A stretch of 64,000 nucleotides of DNA, taken from contig OW203722.1 in assembly GCA_934045075.1 (NCBI GenBank), positions 1,829,001-1,893,000 on the forward strand, given 5' to 3'. Made by a program: the position numbers and the translations under genes. Origin of the DNA: Yponomeuta sedellus (lineage: Eukaryota > Arthropoda > Insecta > Lepidoptera > Yponomeutidae). Positions 46,532 to 56,500 of this stretch are shown here, piece by piece. How positions within the stretch are numbered: the first letter of the stretch is position 1; the number at the start of each line of letters is the position of its first letter. The notes under the pieces are model-generated. The model made no database searches. It saw only the letters and a program-made list of their open reading frames with translations, and was not told the DNA's origin.

Positions 46532-49500
46532 AAAGTCTGACCTGATTTATTTACTTAATAAGTACAAACCCTCTATATTTACTCTTTCAGAGACATGGTT
46601 GAAGCCAGGGTTTTCTTTTAAAACCACTGGTTATGCCTGTCTTCGAGAAGACAGAGATGATGGGTATGGTGGAGTGGCCATTCTCATCAATAAGTCATTC
46701 TCATTTTCTTCTTATCCACTCCCTTCTCACAGCAACGACATTTCTATTGTTGCTGCTATTGTAAATAATATTTGTATAGTTGCTGTATATTTTTCTCGAC
46801 CATCTGTAAATATTTTAAGAGAAATTAGTAATATAATTAGTATTCTCCCAAAACCGTTTTTGGTGATGGGAGACTTTAACTGTCAACATCAAGCATGGGG
46901 TAGTTCTTTTACTTCTTGCTATGGGGAACAATTACTAGACATCATTCAGTCCAATAATCTTTGTATTTTAAATAATTGTTTACCAACCCGTCATACTAAG
47001 CCTGATGAAGGAATTAGTGCCCCTGATTTAACTTTTTGCTCTCCGAATCTTGCTTTGTCTTTAAATTGGTATCCTCTTCCCTCATCGTATGGCAGTGATC
47101 ATTTTCCTTTAGTTATTTCATTTCCAAATAGTAAACCTTGTGTTTCAACATTTAAACCCCGTATTAAGCATAGGTTAAGTAATGCAGATTGGACTTCTTT
47201 TAGGGAATGTGTGGAGCTAAAGGTCAGAGATTGTGAATCTCTATGTAGCTCAGATGCTGAGATGTTTGCTAAGCTTTTGATGGAGGCTGCTGATCAGACA
47301 TTTCCTCTTAAAAATGGTGCTTCTGGCAAAATCCCTTCTCCTCCTTGGTGGGATGCAGAGTGTTCAGAGGCTGTAAAACAGAGAAAGATAGCTGAAAAAA
47401 TGTATTGTGATGAAATGACACCAGAGAATTTTGACACTTATTTGGAAGTATCTCGAATTACTAAAAAACTTTTGAAACAGAAAAAATATGAAGGTTGGCA
47501 AAAATTTTGTACTTCTATTTCACCAAATACTCCTCCATCTGCTGTTTGGAAAAACATAAAAAGGTTTAGGTCAGCCTTCAATAATTCTAACACTCCCAAA
47601 ATGTCCCTTTCCCTAGCTGATGAGTTTATGGACCACCTAGCCCCTCCCTCTGTTCCAGAACTAAAATCTATTTCTCCCGGTTGTCATATTGCACATAGTC
47701 GGTCTGATTTAAACTCTCCTTTCACCTTAGAGGAATTAAAAGGGATCCTCTCTCATGCTAGGGATTCTGCACCAGGAGAAGATGGTATTCCTTATTCTTT
47801 CATAGTTAATCTTAGTGATTCTACTCTACTAACTTACCTAGAATTAATTAACTCCATTGTTATTTCAGGTAATATTCCTCTCTCCTGGAAATCCCAAACC
47901 ATTATTCCAATTTTAAAATCTAATAAGCCTTCTGCTGACCCTTCGTCTTACAGACCCATTGCTCTATCCTCTGTTCTAGTTAAAATTGCTGAATACCTTG
48001 TCAAAATTCGTCTTGAGTGGTTCATTGAGAGCAACAATCTTTTATCTCCTTCCCAGTATGGGTTTAGAAAGGGGAGAGGTACTATTGACAGTCTAAGTGT
48101 CTTCACAACTGATATTCGTCTAGCTTTCTCTAATAATAATTCAGTTCTTGCAGCATTTCTTGATATCCGTGCTGCCTACGACAGTGTTCTTGTGTCAGTA
48201 CTGGAACAAAAACTTCATTTATTAAATGTTCCCAACATCCTTGTAAATTTTATTGTAAATATCCTTTCAGAAAGGATCATTAATGTGTATATAGATGATA
48301 ATAAAATATCTAGATTAGTTTGGAGAGGTTTACCACAAGGCTCGGTTCTCTCTCCCTTATTGTACAATATATATACTTACGATCTAGACTCTTCTCTAGG
48401 TAGTTCCGTAGATGTATTGCAATATGCAGATGATCTTCTTATTTATACCACAGGTCACTCAATAGATTCAATGTCTTCATCTTTAACTGCTTCCCTTTCA
48501 CTACTTCAGGGCTGGCTATCCACTAATGGTCTTGACCTTTCTGTTGACAAAAGTACTGTAGTCTTGTTTTCAAGACTGAGAAAACGACCAGACTTTTGTG
48601 TTCAGTATAATTCCACTCCTATCCCTGTAAAAACACAAGTAAAATTCTTAGGAGTTATTTTAGACAGTCATCTTTCAGGACTCCCTCACTGTGAATACAT
48701 TGCAGCCAAGTGTGACCGCTTGATAAATATTATCAGATGCCTCTCTGGGGTTTGGTGGGGTGCTCATCCTTTTTCATTGAGGCTGCTCTACAATGCTTTA
48801 ATCAGAAGTGTTCTTGATTATGGAACCTTTTTGTTGGAGCCTGGTAGTGCTGCTGGTTTAAAGAAATTGGATGCAGTGCAGTCCAAGGCCTTGAGAATTA
48901 TCTTAGGGGCCATGAAATCTAGTCCTATTAATTGTTTACAAGCAGAGTGTGGAGAGCCACCTCTCAAGTTAAGACGTCAATACCTTTCTGATAGATTCTT
49001 CGGTCGATGTTTGCAGCTCTCTGATCACCCTTTGCATGGCAAATTACAGCGTCTTTCAGAGTTGGTTGTGTCATCCAAATATTGGTCTCACAGAGGTATC
49101 CCTTGTCTAGTTCAAAGTTTCTTGAAGTTTAACGCCATTAAAGCTCCATGCCATAATTCTAACATGCTTCCTATTTTTAATTGTCCATATAATTCATTAG
49201 TTCAAGTTCCTAACGTCTGTCTTGATTTAGGTATTTCAAAATATGACGTATGTCAAAATAGTGATTTCAATAACCTTTTAAATGACCAATTCCAGGGGTA
49301 CCACACCATCTTTACAGACGCTTCAAAACACACTAAAACAAATAGTTGTGTAGGCGTAGGTGTGTTTCATTCTCAATTTAAAATAGTTCAAAAAATTAGA
49401 CTTCCCCCTGAATCTTCGGTATTTACTGGAGAATGCTTTGGACTTCTAAAGGCAGTGGAATATGTACTTTTGATGGGTCTGCGAAGTACACTGGTACTGT

Positions 49501-50174
49501 CAGATTCCTTAAGCTCCCTTCAGGCTCTAGTAAAATTTCCATTTTTCCGTCTAAATCCGCCAATAATTTTTGAGATACGTAAATTATTACTCCAATGCTC
49601 TGAGAGAGGCTTCATAGTTAGTTTCGGATGGGTCCCTTCCCATTCCGGTATAGTTGGAAATGAAAAAGCAGATAAACTTGCCAATGAGGCTGTGGAGTGT
49701 GGGGATCTATTTCCATTTCAAAATTATTCTACCGATCTCACCACTCTGCCCAGGGTTTATCTCCGGGAGTCCTGGGATAAAATCTGGGCAGAGGAATGCA
49801 CAAAAGGCATGCATTATCGCAGAGTACAACCCGTTATTTTGTCAAAGCCCTGGTTTTGTCGCGCCGATGCCAAGTTCAGTAAGAAGGTTACTTCAACCTT
49901 GATTCGCTTGCGTTTGGGCCATACTTCAACTCCGGCCCACCTTGCTAAGCTTGGCATTACGCAGAGTCCTGCCTGTACTTGTGGGGCTGAGGTGGCAGAC
50001 ATAAATCATTTGCTATTTTCCTGTCCTGATTTAGATCGTTCTTCCTTTCTTTCTTCCCTAACTTCCCTCGGTGTTTCTTTCCCTTCCTGTGCATCCTGCC
50101 TATTATATAATTTCGATGTAAATATTTATAAATGTATTGCTAAGTATATAAGTAAAAATGATATAAAAATTTAG
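46479..50174 (+). CDS. LINE ORF2: APE endonuclease, reverse transcriptase, RNase H
   Basis: 1231 aa. The N-terminal apurinic-type endonuclease has ILQWNCRSITSKKSDL, SETW (about 38-41), VMGDFNCQHQAWGS and GSDHFPLV. The reverse transcriptase carries SYRPIALSS, YGFRKGRGT, AFLDIRAAYDSV, RGLPQGSVLSPLLYNIY and the catalytic QYADD near residue 648. An RNase H domain follows with all acidic positions visible: FTDAS (about 945), TGECFG, LSDS and SHSGIVGNEKADKLANEA. The C-terminus has a Cys/His cluster, CTCGAEVADINHLLFSC. No stops or frameshifts are seen. RNase H separates it from Jockey proper and points to the I-group. Confidence 0.93.
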   Translation: MANLGKILQWNCRSITSKKSDLIYLLNKYKPSIFTLSETWLKPGFSFKTTGYACLREDRDDGYGGVAILINKSFSFSSYPLPSHSNDISIVAAIVNNICIVAVYFSRPSVNILREISNIISILPKPFLVMGDFNCQHQAWGSSFTSCYGEQLLDIIQSNNLCILNNCLPTRHTKPDEGISAPDLTFCSPNLALSLNWYPLPSSYGSDHFPLVISFPNSKPCVSTFKPRIKHRLSNADWTSFRECVELKVRDCESLCSSDAEMFAKLLMEAADQTFPLKNGASGKIPSPPWWDAECSEAVKQRKIAEKMYCDEMTPENFDTYLEVSRITKKLLKQKKYEGWQKFCTSISPNTPPSAVWKNIKRFRSAFNNSNTPKMSLSLADEFMDHLAPPSVPELKSISPGCHIAHSRSDLNSPFTLEELKGILSHARDSAPGEDGIPYSFIVNLSDSTLLTYLELINSIVISGNIPLSWKSQTIIPILKSNKPSADPSSYRPIALSSVLVKIAEYLVKIRLEWFIESNNLLSPSQYGFRKGRGTIDSLSVFTTDIRLAFSNNNSVLAAFLDIRAAYDSVLVSVLEQKLHLLNVPNILVNFIVNILSERIINVYIDDNKISRLVWRGLPQGSVLSPLLYNIYTYDLDSSLGSSVDVLQYADDLLIYTTGHSIDSMSSSLTASLSLLQGWLSTNGLDLSVDKSTVVLFSRLRKRPDFCVQYNSTPIPVKTQVKFLGVILDSHLSGLPHCEYIAAKCDRLINIIRCLSGVWWGAHPFSLRLLYNALIRSVLDYGTFLLEPGSAAGLKKLDAVQSKALRIILGAMKSSPINCLQAECGEPPLKLRRQYLSDRFFGRCLQLSDHPLHGKLQRLSELVVSSKYWSHRGIPCLVQSFLKFNAIKAPCHNSNMLPIFNCPYNSLVQVPNVCLDLGISKYDVCQNSDFNNLLNDQFQGYHTIFTDASKHTKTNSCVGVGVFHSQFKIVQKIRLPPESSVFTGECFGLLKAVEYVLLMGLRSTLVLSDSLSSLQALVKFPFFRLNPPIIFEIRKLLLQCSERGFIVSFGWVPSHSGIVGNEKADKLANEAVECGDLFPFQNYSTDLTTLPRVYLRESWDKIWAEECTKGMHYRRVQPVILSKPWFCRADAKFSKKVTSTLIRLRLGHTSTPAHLAKLGITQSPACTCGAEVADINHLLFSCPDLDRSSFLSSLTSLGVSFPSCASCLLYNFDVNIYKCIAKYISKNDIKI

Positions 50175-50517
50175 TTTATTTATGTTTTTATTGTATATAA
50201 TCTTTTTTTATTGTTCCTAATGTTATTATTACCTGATTTAAAATACCTTTTTACAAATTCCGTTCAATTTTCCTTTCATTAAGTTCCGTTTCCTTACCTT
50301 TAACCCTTAGTCCCAGTAGTCTACGATAACTTGACACTGGCGTAGGCACAAACCGTGCAGAGCCAATAATTCAAAAAAAAAAAAAAAAAAACAGTTTGTA
50401 TGTACTGTACGCCTCCTTCTTTCTAAGTAAAGAAAAGAAAGAAAGTTCCCTAAAAATAAGTAGAAATTCTTGTTGTCTTAGGCTGCTATTTAACGTAGTC
50501 AAGACAAGTAAGCTGCC

Positions 50518-53500
50518 ATGTACGCGGTCGAAAAGAAGTACGAGATTGAAATGAAGTTGAAAAAGGTATGAAAAACAGCGAAAACACTAACTCAGTCTCT
50601 AAATTCTCCAATCAGAAAATTTTATTTCCATGAAAAATTAAAATTTTCACCTAAATCCTATTCTAATCAAGTACATCCGCCTTACACAACAAGCTATGCT
50701 AACGCTAAAAACGTTCAAAATTGACACAGGAGATGTACAACGTTCAAGAGCTAAAAGCGGCTGCGGGGCGGAGTTCCGCCCTTGCTGGGGACGTGTGTAA
50801 TGTGCTGGGCGCCTGCGAACAACGGCTGCAGCAGCTGGAGACTGCTGTGCTGCCACTATATGGGGACACTGCCAGACTGCAGCATATTTATGAGAGTGAG
50901 TTCCTTTGACACACAATTATTGGAATATCTATGATTAGATATCTGTGGGTTCCCCTTCAACAATAAGTGGTAGTCACACTGAATCCCAAAGTATGTGTGG
51001 AGTATCCCTTTTGGGATGAGCACTTGAAATTGTGGGATGGGCTTATCATTATCAATTAAACTGAATATGACAAGTGTAGTTTATGAAGATCTGTTATTAC
51101 TGTCATTCTACCTGTTAATGGTGCTTAGTTACTGGCATTAGGAATGGTGCAACTGATCAATTGAGGGTTAAGATTATTGGATGATAAAAACTGCATTGTA
51201 GTCCTTGTAATGAATTAACCTTTAATGAATTAATTTATCGCCAGACATGGAACGCACTGTGAAATCCCTGGAACATGTGATTAATTTCTACATGATGTCA
51301 CGGGAGTTTGCCGACCTCATCCAGTCAGGGCCACACACTTCTACGCCTGACTCACTCACTGGTTATCTAGAGGTAGGTTTGTTCACTCTGCTACTATGTG
51401 ACTGGGTTTATAATTGTTAATTTTGTGAAATAAAAAACTTAAAGTTGTGCTTTGTGAAATTTTGTCCTTTTTGTTTCAGTCTTTGGATAAACTAGCCGAA
51501 GCCCAAACTTATTTCAACAAGAACAACCCGCAAAGTGTTGAATTGGAGAATATTGTAAGTTCATTTTTTACATTATACTTTAGGTGTCCTATTGACACAC
51601 CACAGGATCTACGCTCTGAGTTTACCCTGTCCTATGTTGTATTTATGTGAATTGTTCATGTTTTCTATGTATGTACATATTAGTAGTATGCCTTTTCTTT
51701 CCTGTGATGTGTTAATTTGTTCCAATAAATGTCTTTCTTTCTTCTTTCTATGTGCTAGTTTTGGTTGTCTGACTGTTTAACCAATTTTTTTTATGAATGT
51801 ATTCCAATACTTCACCATCAGTAATGCCTGTAGTTAGTTAGTAAGTAACAGCTTTTGTTTCTTCTATTGTTACTGTATAAACTTACAAGACTTTTTGTTC
51901 CATTTAGTCAGCTGTTAGTCCAAAAACTTTTGTTTGGTTGCATAATTACATTATAAACCCCGTACACTACATTTCTTGCATATACTTCGCATTTGGTAAA
52001 ATATTACTAACAAAAATATTTCAAACAAGTCCCAGGTGACTTATTTGGGGCTGGTCTTCGAAAAGAATTTCACATTTACTGAACATGTTAGAGCTGTAGG
52101 CGAAAAAGCTCGCTTGAATTTTTACTCCTTAGCTAGGATCTCTAAATCCACATGGGGTTTACGTTTTCCAGTCCTGAGAACTATCTACAAAGCCACTTAC
52201 GTGACTAGTGTGTGCTACGCTGCTCCTGTTTGGGTAGATAGGACTACCCTGGTGTCGGTTAGACACAAAATACTGCAAACCCAGCGCATGGCACTAATAT
52301 TTCTTTGTAAAGCTTACCGCACAGTCAGCACTGATGCGTTACATGTTTTAGCTGGCGTGTGGCCGATTGATCTGGAACTGCAAAGACGTGCGAGTAACTA
52401 CTTTCAACTCCGCGGCATGTGCTGGGAGGATTTTGGTCTTGGAGATAGGCAACGTACCGGTTTTCTTTTTGACTTCGAATCGGTCTCTATAACTCTTCTT
52501 TCAGAATGGCAGAAAAGATGGGCCGCTAGTACCAAAGGCAGGCATCTGTTTCAGTTCTTTCCATCAGTACTAGATAGACTAAAAGCATGCTGGATGGAAA
52601 TTGACCACCAGGTATCGCAGTTCCTCACCGGTCATGGCAACTTTAAGGGTAAATTGCACAGTTTGCAACTGGTGGAGAGTCCGTACTGCGAATGCTCGGA
52701 GACTGAACAGACGGCACACCATATCCTTTGGGAGTGTCCATTGTGGGATGAGAGGCGTTACACTATGCTTTCACATATTTACTGCAACCTGAATGGCAGG
52801 GCTGGTCCTGTTTATTATGAGGACCTTGTAGCGAATAAAAAAAATTTCATGGCATTTAAAAAATTCTGTCACCATTACTATTGGCACTCTACGATAAAAT
52901 AACTTAACTGTAAATATAACCGTATTTTAAAGTTTTCAAGTGCTTTTAGCATACTATGTTTCCCTTCCTTTTTTCATACTATTACACTGTTCTTTTATTA
53001 ATTTGTTATGTACCTCTAGAACCTTTGTTAGTCATACTATCGCAAATTGGCATGTATTTTATGTTTTTGATCCTATGTATTAGGAGTTAAAACATGGAAA
53101 TAAATAAATAAAAAAAAAAAAAAAATATTACTAATTTTAGAACCAGCTATACAACACTGGAGTGCAGAAGCTGGAAGGCGCATTCGAGGAGCTCCTAAGT
53201 CGAAATACGCGGCCTCTCTCCCCTACCACAATCATGGATATGATTGCTTTGGAAGAAGGTATCTGTCACAAATATTAGCAAACTAGTCTGAGTAAAACAT
53301 TGTTTTTTTTTTCTCTTTAGGTCTGACCACGACTTTGGTGAAAAAAGTATGAGTAGAGTACCTACTCTGTAGACTGTTTGGAGATTGGAGATTAATAAAT
53401 TGCAAAGGACTATACAAGAGTAAAAATTACTTGAGATAAAAAATTGCAATTCAGATAACATTAAGCTCTCCTATTTGCAACATTTTTATGCAATAAAGAA

Positions 53501-56500
53501 TTTTAATAATAATAATAACATTTTTGAAATGGAGCCTCAGCATTAATGCTGTTTTTCATTCTTAACTGGTATTTCGTTATTTTTTTATAGATAAAAACAA
53601 TTAGCCGCGAAATTAGATAATTAATACATAAGATACAATGCACCTCCCAAACCTATAAAATTGTACTACACAGAGAGTCATTCCAGTCAATTCCACAGCG
53701 AGTAAGACAAGCAATAAAAGTTACACAAATACATTTTGAACTGTGGCAACCGAGTTAGAAAATCCATATTTTTTTACTCAATTTTACATAAGATATTTGT
53801 TCTTGGTCGATCGTGCACTTAGACATTTTGACTCCAGACACGAGCGTGGAAAGCGTAAGCGTGAGCGCAAGCGGCAGCGCATCGAGCGGGGGCGCGTCGC
53901 TGGAGGCCATGCGGGCCGCCGCGGCCTGGCTCAGCGGCGCGGGCCGGCCGCCGGCCGCAGCGCTGCAGCGACTGCGAGCGCCCGCCGCCAAGACCTCGCT
54001 CACGGCCTTCCGGGACTACCTCAGGACGCGCTCCGTCGCCGCATCGCCGCTTATGGTGAGCGCTTTAGGGCCTATCTGAAGACATAGAGACGATTATGAG
54101 TTCTTTGGAAACTATTTGAGGATGTGCGGTGAGCGCTTTCGGGCTCAGATCTCGCTCACGACTGCCTCAGAACGCGCTCCGTCGCCGCGTCGTCGCTTAT
54201 GGTGAGCGCTGTAGGGACTACTTACCTTAGGACACAGAGATGAGCACTTTAGAAACAACTTGAGGACGCAGTGAGCGCTTACTGCCTTAGATCTCGCTCA
54301 CGCCTTCCCGGGACTACCTCAGGACGCGTCTCGTCGCCGCGTCGCCGCTTATGGTGAGCGCTTTAGGGACTACTTACCATTACCATAAGACACAGAGATG
54401 AGTACTTCAGAAACTACTTGAGGACCTGGTTGGTGAGCGTTTATGGCCTTAGATCTCGCTCACGGCGTTTCGGAACTACCTCAGGACGCGTCTCGTCGCC
54501 GCGTCGCCGCTTATGGTGAGCGCTGTAGGGACTACTTACCTACCTTAGGACACAGAGATGAGTACCTTAGAAACTACTTGACCGGAGAGCGCTTTTGAGC
54601 TCAGGTCTCGCTCACGGCCTTTGCGAACTACAAAACTCGCTCCGTGGCCGCGTCGCCGCTTATGGTGAGTGTTTTTAGGCTCAAAACTAGCCGAGACTAC
54701 CTGAGGACGTGCTCCGTCACCTGGTCACCGCTCATGGTGAGCACTTGTAGACTCAATACTCGCTCACGGTCTTCTGAGACTACCTGAAGATGCGGTATGT
54801 CGCCGCTTATGGTGAGCGCTTTCGGGTTCATTACTCGCCCACGGCCTTCAGGGACTACGGTCATTGGTTTCATTGCTGTTACAGTAGGCGTTCTCAAAAC
54901 TCTCTTACTGTCTACTGGGGCTAACTGTAAACGCGGTTCGTCGCCGCTTACGGTGCTTTAGGGACTACTTGAGGACACAGAACGATGATTAGTACTTTAG
55001 AAACTAATTACCTGAAGACGCGGTTAGCCCGAAAGCGCCTCAGATCTCGGTCACGGCCTTCAGGGACCACTTCAGGACGCGGTTTGTTGCTCCGTCGCCG
55101 CTTATAGTGAGCGCTTTAGAAACTTAATGAGGACTTCCTTCTGTTTCATCGCTCAAGTCTTTACCCAGATGTTTGTTATTTTCAGAGAGCCAAGAATAAC
55201 CTGAACCGGTCAGATAGCACCAAGAAAACGAGTAAAATTCAAAAAGTGTGAGTATGAATCCTTTTACCCTTTACCTTTTCTGGGTGTTTCAGAAATATGC
55301 TTAATAGAAATAAAGAACTTTTATTACTAAAAACCTATTTAGAGGCTAAAAATAATACAGAGAATAGTGTAAAGAGGTTCGAAATTTCACTGATGCCGGT
55401 GAGTCGCCCATTGGCTCAATTGGTAGAGCGCTGGCACGGATAGCCAGAGGTTGCGGGTTCGAATCCCGGCATGGGTGAAATTTTTAGCCTCTAAATAGGT
55501 TTTTAAATTTGTCCTTAGCACGGGTTAGTGCATTAAAAATAAAAATAGTATAATTTTATTATTAAACCAATTATGTAACATGGAACATGTAAGTCAGACG
55601 ATACATTACATTTATTTTAATACATTTTGGTGTTTACTCTAGCGTATGTATGATATTTTTCTATATTTCGAAGTCGGAGTCGATACAAAGACTAACCTTC
55701 TAATATTTAGACCGATTATTCATCTTCTATATAATATAAAAATGAATCGCTGAATGTGTTGGTAAGCGCAAATCTCGCGAGCAGCTGAACCGATTTTGCT
55801 AATTCTTTTTTTAGAATATTCCTTGAAGTACGAGGATGGTTCTTACGGAGAGAAAATTAATAAAAAATTAAAGAATCGACTGTTAGGCGGTACGAAGTTC
55901 GCTGGGTCAGCTAGTTAATAATAATAACATCAACACAACACAATTAAAATATATATTTTTATCAAATTATCTTCTTTTCAGCTTGCGCGGTAACAAGATA
56001 GTGCAAAAGGCGACGCAAACATTAGAGCAATCGACAGGGCTCGCGATCGGATCGCGCCGTGGCATGAACGATTCTTGTGAGTGAAATATAGAATTCTACC
56101 TACTTTGTTTAGTACGAGTATATTTAGAACCGGCCGACGTGTTTATTTCATGTAAAATTAAGATATCTTTCTGACGTAGCATTCTTCTTGACAACAGACT
56201 CCATGGATAACATTTTCTAATAACTTTCAACTGCCGTTTAACTGGAAAAGAAAATTAATTATATCAGAATCCTATGGATTGAATTCACCCAGTGAGCCAC
56301 AAAAAGGAATTAAATTAAAGCCTGATATGCTTCCGTTAATTCATCAACAAGCCTTTCTAAGCACGCTAAAATTATTAAAGTGATTCGGGGTGCTAACTCG
56401 CGCCACCAATGGAAAAAAAATCATTACTGGTTCATGATCATGTCCCCACTGCTGGGGCACGGGTCTCATCCTGCATCGCAGGAAGGTTAGGCCATACTCC

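Larger units (their letters stand above)
44735..50402 (+). mobile_element. Complete non-LTR retrotransposon (I-group-like) with TSD
   Basis: The element 44747-50390 lies between identical 12-bp target-site duplications ACAGTTTGTATG (44735-44746 and 50391-50402). It has a leader of about 180 bp, ORF1, ORF2 overlapping it by 53 bp, a 3' UTR of about 200 bp and an 18-A tail. Both ORFs are open over their full length. A clean duplication, full length and no stops indicate a recent insertion that could still be competent. The clade call rests on a CCHC ORF1 plus an RNase H domain in ORF2. Confidence 0.92.

Noticed and set aside
53743..54087. 114-aa frame rich in Arg over Exo70 exon 6
   Set aside because: It is an off-frame reading of the GC-rich exon; the phase-consistent frame is the one that joins exons 5 and 7.
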